From the NCBI GenBank assembly GCA_037893225.1, contig JAZGUH010000762.1, positions 62,001 to 126,000 on the forward strand: a stretch of 64,000 bases of DNA. Direction: 5' to 3'. Below, one piece after another: positions 8,791 to 21,500 of this stretch. The translations under genes and the position numbers were made by a program. Each line of letters starts with the position of its first letter. The stretch's first letter is position 1. The notes beneath the pieces were generated by a model. It made no database searches, was not told the origin of the DNA, and saw nothing but the letters and a program-made list of their open reading frames with translations. The DNA is from Hippasteria phrygiana (taxonomy: Eukaryota; Echinodermata; Asteroidea; Valvatida; Goniasteridae).

Positions 8791-11700
8791 AGAAAAAAAT
8801 TCGAAACATTTTTGTCAGCGATGTGCTCGAAACTGGCCCTGGGGTGTTCAGAACACTCCATACGCCGAGCTAGGCGCGTTGGTTTTGTTGAAATGGCAAT
8901 TGGAGAGAAAAAAATTTGGAACTTTTTTTCAGCGATGTGCTCGAAACTGGCCCTGGGGTATTCAGAACACTCGATACGCCGCCCTGGGCGCGTTGGTTAT
9001 GTTGAAATGCCAATTGGAGAGAAACAAATTCGAAACATTTTTTTCAGCGATGTGCTCGAAACTGGACGTGGAGTGTTAAAAAAATTCGAAACATTTTTTT
9101 CAGCGATGTGCTCGAAACTGGCCCTGGGGTATTCAGAACACTCGATACGCCGCCCTGGGCGCGTTGGTTATGTTGAAATGCCAATTGGAGAGAAAAAAAT
9201 TCGAAACATTTTTTTCAGCGATGTGCTCGAAACTGGACGTGGAGTGTTCAAAAAATTCGAAACATTTTTTTCAGCGATGTGCTCGAAACTGGCCCTGGGG
9301 TGTTCAGAACACTCCATACGCCGCCCTGGGCGCGTTGGTTATGTTGAAATGCCAATTGGAGAGAAAAAAATTCGAAACATTTTTTTCAGCGATGTGCTCG
9401 AAACTGGACGTGGAGTGTTAAAAAAATTCGAAACATTTTTTTCAGCGATGTGCTCGAAACTGGCCCTGGGGTGTTCAGAACACTCCATACGCCGCCCTGG
9501 GCGCGTTGGTTATGTTGAAATGCCAATTGGAGAGAAAAAAATTCGAAACATTTTTGTCAGCGATGTGCTCGAAACTGGCCCTGGGGTGTTCAGAACACTC
9601 CATACGCCGCCCTGGGCGCGTTGGTTATGTTGAAATGCCAATTGGAGAGAAAAAAATTCGAAACATTTTTTTCAGCGATGTGCTCGAAACTGGACGTGGA
9701 GTGTTCAAAAAATTCGAAACATTTGTTTCAGCGATGTGCTCGAAACTGGCCCTGGGGTGTTCAGAACACTCCATACGCCGCCCTGGGCGCGTTGGTTATG
9801 TTGAAATGCCAATTGGAGAGAAAATAAATTTAGAACTTTTTTTCAGCGATGTGCTCGAAACTGGCCCTGGGGTATTCAGAACACTCGAAACGCCGCCCTG
9901 GGCGCGTTGGTTATGTTGAAATGCCAATTGGAGAGAAAAAAATTCGAAACATTTTTTTCACCGATGTGCTCGAAACTGGACGTGGAGTGTTCAAAAAATT
10001 CGGAATTTTTTTTCAGCGATGTGCTCGAAAACTAGCCCTGGGGTATTCAGAACACTCCATACGCCGCCCTGGGCGCGTTGGTTATGTTGAAATGCCAATT
10101 GGAGAGAAAAAAATTCGAAACATTTTTGTCAGCGATGTGCTCGAAACTGGCCCTGGGGTGTTCAGAACACTCCATACGCCGAGCTAGGCGCGTTGGTTTT
10201 GTTGAAATGGCAATTGGAGAGAAAAAAATTTGGAACTTTTTTTCAGCGATGTGCTCGAAACTGGCCCTGGGGTATTCAGAACACTCGATACGCCGCCCTG
10301 GGCGCGTTGGTTATGTTGAAATGCCAATTGGAGAGAAACAAATTCGAAACATTTTTTTCAGCGATGTGCTCGAAACTGGACGTGGAGTGTTCAAAAAATT
10401 CGGAATTTTTTTTCAGCGATGTGCTCGAAACTGGCCCTGGGGTATTCAGAACACTCGATACGCCGCCCTGGGCGCGTTGGTTATGTTGAAATGCCAATTG
10501 GAGAGAAAAAAATTCGAAACATTTTTTTCAGCGATGTGCTCGAAACTGGACGTGGAGTGTTCAAAAAATTCGAAACATTTTTTTCAGCGATGTGCTCGAA
10601 ACTGGCCCTGGGGTATTCAGAACACTCTATACGCCGCCCTGGGCGCGTTGGTTATGTTGAAATGCCAATTGGAGAGAAAAAAATTCGAAACATTTTTGTC
10701 AGCGATGTGCTCGAAACTGGACGTGGAGTGTTCAGAACACTCCATACGCCGAGCTAGGCGCGTTGGTTTTGTTGAAATGGCAATTGGAGAGAAAAAAATT
10801 CGGAACTTTTTTTCAGCGATGTGCTCGAAACTGGCCCTGGGGTATTCAGAACACTCCATACGCCGAGCTAGGCGCGTTGGTTTTGTTAAAATGCCAATTG
10901 GAGAGAAAAAAATTCGAAATATTTTTTTCAGCGATGTGCTCGAAACTGGACGTGGAGTGTTCAAAAAATTCAAAACATTTTTTTCAGCGATGTGCTCGAA
11001 ACTGGCCCTGGGGTGTTCAGAACACTCCATACGCCGAGCTAGGCGCGTTGGTTTTGTTGAAATGCCAATTGGAGAGAAAATAAATTTAGAACTTTTTTTC
11101 AGCGATGTGCTCGAAACTGGCCCTGGGGTATTCAGAACACTCGAAACGCCGCCCTGGGCGCGTTGGTTATGTTGAAATGCCAATTGGAGAGAAAAAAATT
11201 CGAAACATTTTTTTCACCGATGTGCTCGAAACTGGACGTGGAGTGTTCAAAAAATTCGAAACATTGTTTTCAGCGATGTGCTCGAAACTGGCCCTGGGGT
11301 GTTCAGAACACTCCATACGCCGCCCTGGGCGCGTTGGTTATGTTGAAATGCCAATTGGAGAGAAAAAAATTCGAAACATTTTTTTCAGCGATGTGCTCGA
11401 AACTGGACGTGGAGTGTTCAAAAAATTCGAAACATTTTTTTCAGCGATGTGCTCGAAACTGGCCCTGGGGTGTTCAGAACACTCCATACGCAGCCCTGGG
11501 CGCGTTGGTTATGTTGAAATGCCAATTGGAGAGAAAAAAATTCGAAACATTTTTTTCAGCGATGTGCTCGAAACTGGACGTGGAGTGTTCAAAAAATTCG
11601 AAACATTTTTTTCAGCGATGTGCTCGAAACTGGACGTGGAGTGTTCAAAAAATTCAAAACATTTTTTTCAGCGATGTGCTCGAAACTGGCCCTGGGGTGT

Positions 11701-14700
11701 TCAGAACACTCCATACGCCGAGCTAGGCGCGTTGGTTTTGTTGAAATGCCAATTGGAGAGAAAATAAATTTAGAACTTTTTTTCAGCGATGTGCTCGAAA
11801 CTGGCCCTGGGGTATTCAGAACACTCGAAACGCCGCCCTGGGCGCGTTGGTTATGTTGAAATGCCAATTGGAGAGAAAAAAATTCGAAACATTTTTTTCA
11901 CCGATGTGCTCGAAACTGGACGTGGAGTGTTCAAAAAATTCGAAACATTGTTTTCAGCGATGTGCTCGAAACTGGCCCTGGGGTGTTCAGAACACTCCAT
12001 ACGCCGCCCTGGGCGCGTTGGTTATGTTGAAATGCCAATTGGAGAGAAAAAAATTCGAAACATTTTTTTCAGCGATGTGCTCGAAACTGGACGTGGAGTG
12101 TTCAAAAAATTCGAAACATTTTTTTCAGCGATGTGCTCGAAACTGGCCCTGGGGTGTTCAGAACACTCCATACGCCGCCCTGGGCGCGTTGGTTATGTTG
12201 AAATGCCAATTGGAGAGAAAAAAATTCGAAACATTTTTTTCAGCGATGTGCTCGAAACTGGACGTGGAGTGTTCAAAAAATTCGAAACATTTGTTTCAGC
12301 GATGTGCTCGAAACTGGCCCTGGGGTGTTCAGAACACTCCATACGCCGCCCTGGGCGCGTTGGTTATGTTGAAATGCCAATTGGAGAGAAAAAAATTCGA
12401 AACATTTTTTTCAGCGATGTGCTCGAAACTGGACGTGGAGTGTTCAAAAAATTCAAAACATTTTTTTCAGCGATGTGCTCGAAACTGGCCCTGGGGTGTT
12501 CAGAACACTCCATACGCCGAGCTAGGCGCGTTGGTTTTGTTGAAATGCCAATTGGAGAGAAAATAAATTTAGAACTTTTTTTCAGCGATGTGCTCGAAAC
12601 TGGCCCTGGGGTATTCAGAACACTCGAAACGCCGCCCTGGGCGCGTTGGTTATGTTGAAATGCCAATTGGAGAGAAAAAAATTCGAAACATTTTTTTCAC
12701 CGATGTGCTCGAAACTGGACGTGGAGTGTTCAAAAAATTCGAAACATTGTTTTCAGCGATGTGCTCGAAACTGGCCCTGGGGTGTTCAGAACACTCCATA
12801 CGCCGCCCTGGGCGCGTTGGTTATGTTGAAATGCCAATTGGAGAGAAAAAAATTCGAAACATTTTTTTCAGCGATGTGCTCGAAACTGGACGTGGAGTGT
12901 TCAAAAAATTCGAAACATTTTTTTCAGCGATGTGCTCGAAACTGGCCCTGGGGTGTTCAGAACACTCCATACGCCGCCCTGGGCGCGTTGGTTATGTTGA
13001 AATGCCAATTGGAGAGAAAAAAATTCGAAACATTTTTTTCAGCGATGTGCTCGAAACTGGACGTGGAGTGTTCAAAAAATTCGAAACATTTTTTTCAGCG
13101 ATGTGCTCGAAACTGGCCCTGGGGTGTTCAGAACACTCCATACGCCGCCCTGGGCGCGTTGGTTATGTTGAAATGCCAATTGGAGAGAAAAAAATTCGAA
13201 ACATTTTTGTCAGCGATGTGCTCGAAACTGGCCCTGGGGTGTTCAGAACACTCCATACGCCGAGCTAGGCGCGTTGGTTTTGTTGAAATGGCAATTGGAG
13301 AGAAAAAAATTTGGAACTTTTTTTCAGCGATGTGCTCGAAACTGGCCCTGGGGTATTCAGAACACTCGATACGCCGCCCTGGGCGCGTTGGTTATGTTGA
13401 AATGCCAATTGGAGAGAAACAAATTCGAAACATTTTTTTCAGCGATGTGCTCGAAACTGGACGTGGAGTGTTAAAAAAATTCGAAACATTTTTTTCAGCG
13501 ATGTGCTCGAAACTGGCCCTGGGGTATTCAGAACACTCGATACGCCGCCCTGGGCGCGTTGGTTATGTTGAAATGCCAATTGGAGAGAAAAAAATTCGAA
13601 ACATTTTTTTCAGCGATGTGCTCGAAACTGGACGTGGAGTGTTCAAAAAATTCGAAACATTTTTTTCAGCGATGTGCTCGAAACTGGCCCTGGGGTGTTC
13701 AGAACACTCCATACGCCGCCCTGGGCGCGTTGGTTATGTTGAAATGCCAATTGGAGAGAAAAAAATTCGAAACATTTTTGTCAGCGATGTGCTCGAAACT
13801 GGCCCTGGGGTGTTCAGAACACTCCATACGCCGCCCTGGGCGCGTTGGTTATGTTGAAATGCCAATTGGAGAGAAAAAAATTCGAAACATTTTTTTCAGC
13901 GATGTGCTCGAAACTGGACGTGGAGTGTTCAAAAAATTCGAAACATTTGTTTCAGCGATGTGCTCGAAACTGGCCCTGGGGTGTTCAGAACACTCCATAC
14001 GCCGCCCTGGGCGCGTTGGTTATGTTGAAATGCCAATTGGAGAGAAAATAAATTTAGAACTTTTTTTCAGCGATGTGCTCGAAACTGGCCCTGGGGTATT
14101 CAGAACACTCGAAACGCCGCCCTGGGCGCGTTGGTTATGTTGAAATGCCAATTGGAGAGAAAAAAATTCGAAACATTTTTTTCACCGATGTGCTCGAAAC
14201 TGGACGTGGAGTGTTCAAAAAATTCGGAATTTTTTTTCAGCGATGTGCTCGAAAACTAGCCCTGGGGTATTCAGAACACTCCATACGCCGCCCTGGGCGC
14301 GTTGGTTATGTTGAAATGCCAATTGGAGAGAAAAAAATTCGAAACATTTTTGTCAGCGATGTGCTCGAAACTGGCCCTGGGGTGTTCAGAACACTCCATA
14401 CGCCGAGCTAGGCGCGTTGGTTTTGTTGAAATGGCAATTGGAGAGAAAAAAATTTGGAACTTTTTTTCAGCGATGTGCTCGAAACTGGCCCTGGGGTATT
14501 CAGAACACTCGATACGCCGCCCTGGGCGCGTTGGTTATGTTGAAATGCCAATTGGAGAGAAACAAATTCGAAACATTTTTTTCAGCGATGTGCTCGAAAC
14601 TGGACGTGGAGTGTTCAAAAAATTCGGAATTTTTTTTCAGCGATGTGCTCGAAACTGGCCCTGGGGTATTCAGAACACTCGATACGCCGCCCTGGGCGCG

Positions 14701-17380
14701 TTGGTTATGTTGAAATGCCAATTGGAGAGAAAAAAATTCGAAACATTTTTTTCAGCGATGTGCTCGAAACTGGACGTGGAGTGTTCAAAAAATTCGAAAC
14801 ATTTTTTTCAGCGATGTGCTCGAAACTGGCCCTGGGGTATTCAGAACACTCTATACGCCGCCCTGGGCGCGTTGGTTATGTTGAAATGCCAATTGGAGAG
14901 AAAAAAATTCGAAACATTTTTGTCAGCGATGTGCTCGAAACTGGACGTGGAGTGTTCAGAACACTCCATACGCCGAGCTAGGCGCGTTGGTTTTGTTGAA
15001 ATGGCAATTGGAGAGAAAAAAATTCGGAACTTTTTTTCAGCGATGTGCTCGAAACTGGCCCTGGGGTATTCAGAACACTCCATACGCCGAGCTAGGCGCG
15101 TTGGTTTTGTTAAAATGCCAATTGGAGAGAAAAAAATTCGAAATATTTTTTTCAGCGATGTGCTCGAAACTGGACGTGGAGTGTTCAAAAAATTCAAAAC
15201 ATTTTTTTCAGCGATGTGCTCGAAACTGGCCCTGGGGTGTTCAGAACACTCCATACGCCGAGCTAGGCGCGTTGGTTTTGTTGAAATGCCAATTGGAGAG
15301 AAAATAAATTTAGAACTTTTTTTCAGCGATGTGCTCGAAACTGGCCCTGGGGTATTCAGAACACTCGAAACGCCGCCCTGGGCGCGTTGGTTATGTTGAA
15401 ATGCCAATTGGAGAGAAAAAAATTCGAAACATTTTTTTCACCGATGTGCTCGAAACTGGACGTGGAGTGTTCAAAAAATTCGAAACATTGTTTTCAGCGA
15501 TGTGCTCGAAACTGGCCCTGGGGTGTTCAGAACACTCCATACGCCGCCCTGGGCGCGTTGGTTATGTTGAAATGCCAATTGGAGAGAAAAAAATTCGAAA
15601 CATTTTTTTCAGCGATGTGCTCGAAACTGGACGTGGAGTGTTCAAAAAATTCGAAACATTTTTTTCAGCGATGTGCTCGAAACTGGCCCTGGGGTGTTCA
15701 GAACACTCCATACGCAGCCCTGGGCGCGTTGGTTATGTTGAAATGCCAATTGGAGAGAAAAAAATTCGAAACATTTTTTTCAGCGATGTGCTCGAAACTG
15801 GACGTGGAGTGTTCAAAAAATTCGAAACATTTTTTTCAGCGATGTGCTCGAAACTGGACGTGGAGTGTTCAAAAAATTCAAAACATTTTTTTCAGCGATG
15901 TGCTCGAAACTGGCCCTGGGGTGTTCAGAACACTCCATACGCCGAGCTAGGCGCGTTGGTTTTGTTGAAATGCCAATTGGAGAGAAAATAAATTTAGAAC
16001 TTTTTTTCAGCGATGTGCTCGAAACTGGCCCTGGGGTATTCAGAACACTCGAAACGCCGCCCTGGGCGCGTTGGTTATGTTGAAATGCCAATTGGAGAGA
16101 AAAAAATTCGAAACATTTTTTTCACCGATGTGCTCGAAACTGGACGTGGAGTGTTCAAAAAATTCGAAACATTGTTTTCAGCGATGTGCTCGAAACTGGC
16201 CCTGGGGTGTTCAGAACACTCCATACGCCGCCCTGGGCGCGTTGGTTATGTTGAAATGCCAATTGGAGAGAAAAAAATTCGAAACATTTTTTTCAGCGAT
16301 GTGCTCGAAACTGGCCCTGGGGTATTCAGAACACTCCATACGCCGAGCTAGGCGCGTTGGTTTTGTTAAAATGCCAATTGGAGAGAAAAAAATTCGAAAT
16401 ATTTTTTTCAGCGATGTGCTCGAAACTGGACGTGGAGTGTTCAAAAAATTCAAAACATTTTTTTCAGCGATGTGCTCGAAACTGGCCCTGGGGTGTTCAG
16501 AACACTCCATACGCCGAGCTAGGCGCGTTGGTTTTGTTGAAATGCCAATTGGAGAGAAAATAAATTTAGAACTTTTTTTCAGCGATGTGCTCGAAACTGG
16601 CCCTGGGGTATTCAGAACACTCGAAACGCCGCCCTGGGCGCGTTGGTTATGTTGAAATGCCAATTGGAGAGAAAAAAATTCGAAACATTTTTTTCACCGA
16701 TGTGCTCGAAACTGGACGTGGAGTGTTCAAAAAATTCGAAACATTGTTTTCAGCGATGTGCTCGAAACTGGCCCTGGGGTGTTCAGAACACTCCATACGC
16801 CGCCCTGGGCGCGTTGGTTATGTTGAAATGCCAATTGGAGAGAAAAAAATTCGAAACATTTTTTTCAGCGATGTGCTCGAAACTGGACGTGGAGTGTTCA
16901 AAAAATTCGAAACATTTTTTTCAGCGATGTGCTCGAAACTGGCCCTGGGGTGTTCAGAACACTCCATACGCCGCCCTGGGCGCGTTGGTTATGTTGAAAT
17001 GCCAATTGGAGAGAAAAAAATTCGAAACATTTTTTTCAGCGATGTGCTCGAAACTGGACGTGGAGTGTTCAAAAAATTCGAAACATTTTTTTCAGCGATG
17101 TGCTCGAAACTGGACGTGGAGTGTTCAAAAAATTCAAAACATTTTTTTCAGCGATGTGCTCGAAACTGGCCCTGGGGTGTTCAGAACACTCCATACGCCG
17201 AGCTAGGCGCGTTGGTTTTGTTGAAATGCCAATTGGAGAGAAAATAAATTTAGAACTTTTTTTCAGCGATGTGCTCGAAACTGGCCCTGGGGTATTCAGA
17301 ACACTCGAAACGCCGCCCTGGGCGCGTTGGTTATGTTGAAATGCCAATTGGAGAGAAAAAAATTCGAAACATTTTTTTCA
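8791..17380 (+). repeat. 8,790-bp higher-order block, copy 2
   Basis: Tandem second copy of 1-8590 at a constant offset of 8,790 bp, with no substitution found in the landmarks compared. The landmarks at 11492 and 15716 correspond to 2702 and 6926. The identity is lost at 17381, where copy 1 has an S-S doublet and copy 2 continues with a CACCGATG unit. Confidence 0.9.
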
Positions 17381-18556
17381 CCGATGTGCTCGAAACTGGA
17401 CGTGGAGTGTTCAAAAAATTCGAAACATTGTTTTCAGCGATGTGCTCGAAACTGGCCCTGGGGTGTTCAGAACACTCCATACGCCGCCCTGGGCGCGTTG
17501 GTTATGTTGAAATGCCAATTGGAGAGAAAAAAATTCGAAACATTTTTTTCAGCGATGTGCTCGAAACTGGACGTGGAGTGTTCAAAAAATTCGAAACATT
17601 TTTTTCAGCGATGTGCTCGAAACTGGCCCTGGGGTGTTCAGAACACTCCATACGCCGCCCTGGGCGCGTTGGTTATGTTGAAATGCCAATTGGAGAGAAA
17701 AAAATTCGAAACATTTTTTTCAGCGATGTGCTCGAAACTGGACGTGGAGTGTTCAAAAAATTCGAAACATTTGTTTCAGCGATGTGCTCGAAACTGGCCC
17801 TGGGGTGTTCAGAACACTCCATACGCCGAGCTAGGCGCGTTGGTTTTGTTGAAATGGCAATTGGAGAGAAAAAAATTTGGAACTTTTTTTCAGCGATGTG
17901 CTCGAAACTGGCCCTGGGGTATTCAGAACACTCGATACGCCGCCCTGGGCGCGTTGGTTATGTTGAAATGCCAATTGGAGAGAAACAAATTCGAAACATT
18001 TTTTTCAGCGATGTGCTCGAAACTGGACGTGGAGTGTTCAAAAAATTCGGAATTTTTTTTCAGCGATGTGCTCGAAACTGGCCCTGGGGTATTCAGAACA
18101 CTCGATACGCCGCCCTGGGCGCGTTGGTTATGTTGAAATGCCAATTGGAGAGAAAAAAATTCGAAACATTTTTTTCAGCGATGTGCTCGAAACTGGACGT
18201 GGAGTGTTCAAAAAATTCGAAACATTTTTTTCAGCGATGTGCTCGAAACTGGCCCTGGGGTATTCAGAACACTCTATACGCCGCCCTGGGCGCGTTGGTT
18301 ATGTTGAAATGCCAATTGGAGAGAAAAAAATTCGAAACATTTTTGTCAGCGATGTGCTCGAAACTGGACGTGGAGTGTTCAGAACACTCCATACGCCGAG
18401 CTAGGCGCGTTGGTTTTGTTGAAATGGCAATTGGAGAGAAAAAAATTCGGAACTTTTTTTCAGCGATGTGCTCGAAACTGGCCCTGGGGTATTCAGAACA
18501 CTCGATACGCCGCCCTGGGCGCGTTGGTTATGTTGAAATGCCAATTGGAGAGAAAC
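13021..18556 (+). repeat. 5,536-bp higher-order block, copy 1
   Basis: Bases 13021-18503 match 18557-24039 at offset 5,536. The left limit is A at 13020 against C at 18556 (GAGAAAAAAA against GAGAAACAAA). The right limit is G at 18504 against C at 24040 (ACTCG against ACTCC). The block overlaps the second 8,790-bp copy, so the two duplications are nested in time. Confidence 0.88.
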
Positions 18557-21500
18557 AAATTCGAAACATTTTTTTCAGCGATGTGCTCGAAACTGGACGT
18601 GGAGTGTTCAAAAAATTCGAAACATTTTTTTCAGCGATGTGCTCGAAACTGGCCCTGGGGTGTTCAGAACACTCCATACGCCGCCCTGGGCGCGTTGGTT
18701 ATGTTGAAATGCCAATTGGAGAGAAAAAAATTCGAAACATTTTTGTCAGCGATGTGCTCGAAACTGGCCCTGGGGTGTTCAGAACACTCCATACGCCGAG
18801 CTAGGCGCGTTGGTTTTGTTGAAATGGCAATTGGAGAGAAAAAAATTTGGAACTTTTTTTCAGCGATGTGCTCGAAACTGGCCCTGGGGTATTCAGAACA
18901 CTCGATACGCCGCCCTGGGCGCGTTGGTTATGTTGAAATGCCAATTGGAGAGAAACAAATTCGAAACATTTTTTTCAGCGATGTGCTCGAAACTGGACGT
19001 GGAGTGTTAAAAAAATTCGAAACATTTTTTTCAGCGATGTGCTCGAAACTGGCCCTGGGGTATTCAGAACACTCGATACGCCGCCCTGGGCGCGTTGGTT
19101 ATGTTGAAATGCCAATTGGAGAGAAAAAAATTCGAAACATTTTTTTCAGCGATGTGCTCGAAACTGGACGTGGAGTGTTCAAAAAATTCGAAACATTTTT
19201 TTCAGCGATGTGCTCGAAACTGGCCCTGGGGTGTTCAGAACACTCCATACGCCGCCCTGGGCGCGTTGGTTATGTTGAAATGCCAATTGGAGAGAAAAAA
19301 ATTCGAAACATTTTTGTCAGCGATGTGCTCGAAACTGGCCCTGGGGTGTTCAGAACACTCCATACGCCGCCCTGGGCGCGTTGGTTATGTTGAAATGCCA
19401 ATTGGAGAGAAAAAAATTCGAAACATTTTTTTCAGCGATGTGCTCGAAACTGGACGTGGAGTGTTCAAAAAATTCGAAACATTTGTTTCAGCGATGTGCT
19501 CGAAACTGGCCCTGGGGTGTTCAGAACACTCCATACGCCGCCCTGGGCGCGTTGGTTATGTTGAAATGCCAATTGGAGAGAAAATAAATTTAGAACTTTT
19601 TTTCAGCGATGTGCTCGAAACTGGCCCTGGGGTATTCAGAACACTCGAAACGCCGCCCTGGGCGCGTTGGTTATGTTGAAATGCCAATTGGAGAGAAAAA
19701 AATTCGAAACATTTTTTTCACCGATGTGCTCGAAACTGGACGTGGAGTGTTCAAAAAATTCGGAATTTTTTTTCAGCGATGTGCTCGAAAACTAGCCCTG
19801 GGGTATTCAGAACACTCCATACGCCGCCCTGGGCGCGTTGGTTATGTTGAAATGCCAATTGGAGAGAAAAAAATTCGAAACATTTTTGTCAGCGATGTGC
19901 TCGAAACTGGCCCTGGGGTGTTCAGAACACTCCATACGCCGAGCTAGGCGCGTTGGTTTTGTTGAAATGGCAATTGGAGAGAAAAAAATTTGGAACTTTT
20001 TTTCAGCGATGTGCTCGAAACTGGCCCTGGGGTATTCAGAACACTCGATACGCCGCCCTGGGCGCGTTGGTTATGTTGAAATGCCAATTGGAGAGAAACA
20101 AATTCGAAACATTTTTTTCAGCGATGTGCTCGAAACTGGACGTGGAGTGTTCAAAAAATTCGGAATTTTTTTTCAGCGATGTGCTCGAAACTGGCCCTGG
20201 GGTATTCAGAACACTCGATACGCCGCCCTGGGCGCGTTGGTTATGTTGAAATGCCAATTGGAGAGAAAAAAATTCGAAACATTTTTTTCAGCGATGTGCT
20301 CGAAACTGGACGTGGAGTGTTCAAAAAATTCGAAACATTTTTTTCAGCGATGTGCTCGAAACTGGCCCTGGGGTATTCAGAACACTCTATACGCCGCCCT
20401 GGGCGCGTTGGTTATGTTGAAATGCCAATTGGAGAGAAAAAAATTCGAAACATTTTTGTCAGCGATGTGCTCGAAACTGGACGTGGAGTGTTCAGAACAC
20501 TCCATACGCCGAGCTAGGCGCGTTGGTTTTGTTGAAATGGCAATTGGAGAGAAAAAAATTCGGAACTTTTTTTCAGCGATGTGCTCGAAACTGGCCCTGG
20601 GGTATTCAGAACACTCCATACGCCGAGCTAGGCGCGTTGGTTTTGTTAAAATGCCAATTGGAGAGAAAAAAATTCGAAATATTTTTTTCAGCGATGTGCT
20701 CGAAACTGGACGTGGAGTGTTCAAAAAATTCAAAACATTTTTTTCAGCGATGTGCTCGAAACTGGCCCTGGGGTGTTCAGAACACTCCATACGCCGAGCT
20801 AGGCGCGTTGGTTTTGTTGAAATGCCAATTGGAGAGAAAATAAATTTAGAACTTTTTTTCAGCGATGTGCTCGAAACTGGCCCTGGGGTATTCAGAACAC
20901 TCGAAACGCCGCCCTGGGCGCGTTGGTTATGTTGAAATGCCAATTGGAGAGAAAAAAATTCGAAACATTTTTTTCACCGATGTGCTCGAAACTGGACGTG
21001 GAGTGTTCAAAAAATTCGAAACATTGTTTTCAGCGATGTGCTCGAAACTGGCCCTGGGGTGTTCAGAACACTCCATACGCCGCCCTGGGCGCGTTGGTTA
21101 TGTTGAAATGCCAATTGGAGAGAAAAAAATTCGAAACATTTTTTTCAGCGATGTGCTCGAAACTGGACGTGGAGTGTTCAAAAAATTCGAAACATTTTTT
21201 TCAGCGATGTGCTCGAAACTGGCCCTGGGGTGTTCAGAACACTCCATACGCAGCCCTGGGCGCGTTGGTTATGTTGAAATGCCAATTGGAGAGAAAAAAA
21301 TTCGAAACATTTTTTTCAGCGATGTGCTCGAAACTGGACGTGGAGTGTTCAAAAAATTCGAAACATTTTTTTCAGCGATGTGCTCGAAACTGGACGTGGA
21401 GTGTTCAAAAAATTCAAAACATTTTTTTCAGCGATGTGCTCGAAACTGGCCCTGGGGTGTTCAGAACACTCCATACGCCGAGCTAGGCGCGTTGGTTTTG

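Noticed and set aside
1..17380. Assembly error as sole explanation of the near-perfect duplications
   Set aside because: It cannot be excluded from sequence alone. However, block-specific substitutions (34584, 37964, 48524, 59342) and nested, non-equal offsets fit real duplication better than repeated mis-joining. Reads are needed to decide.
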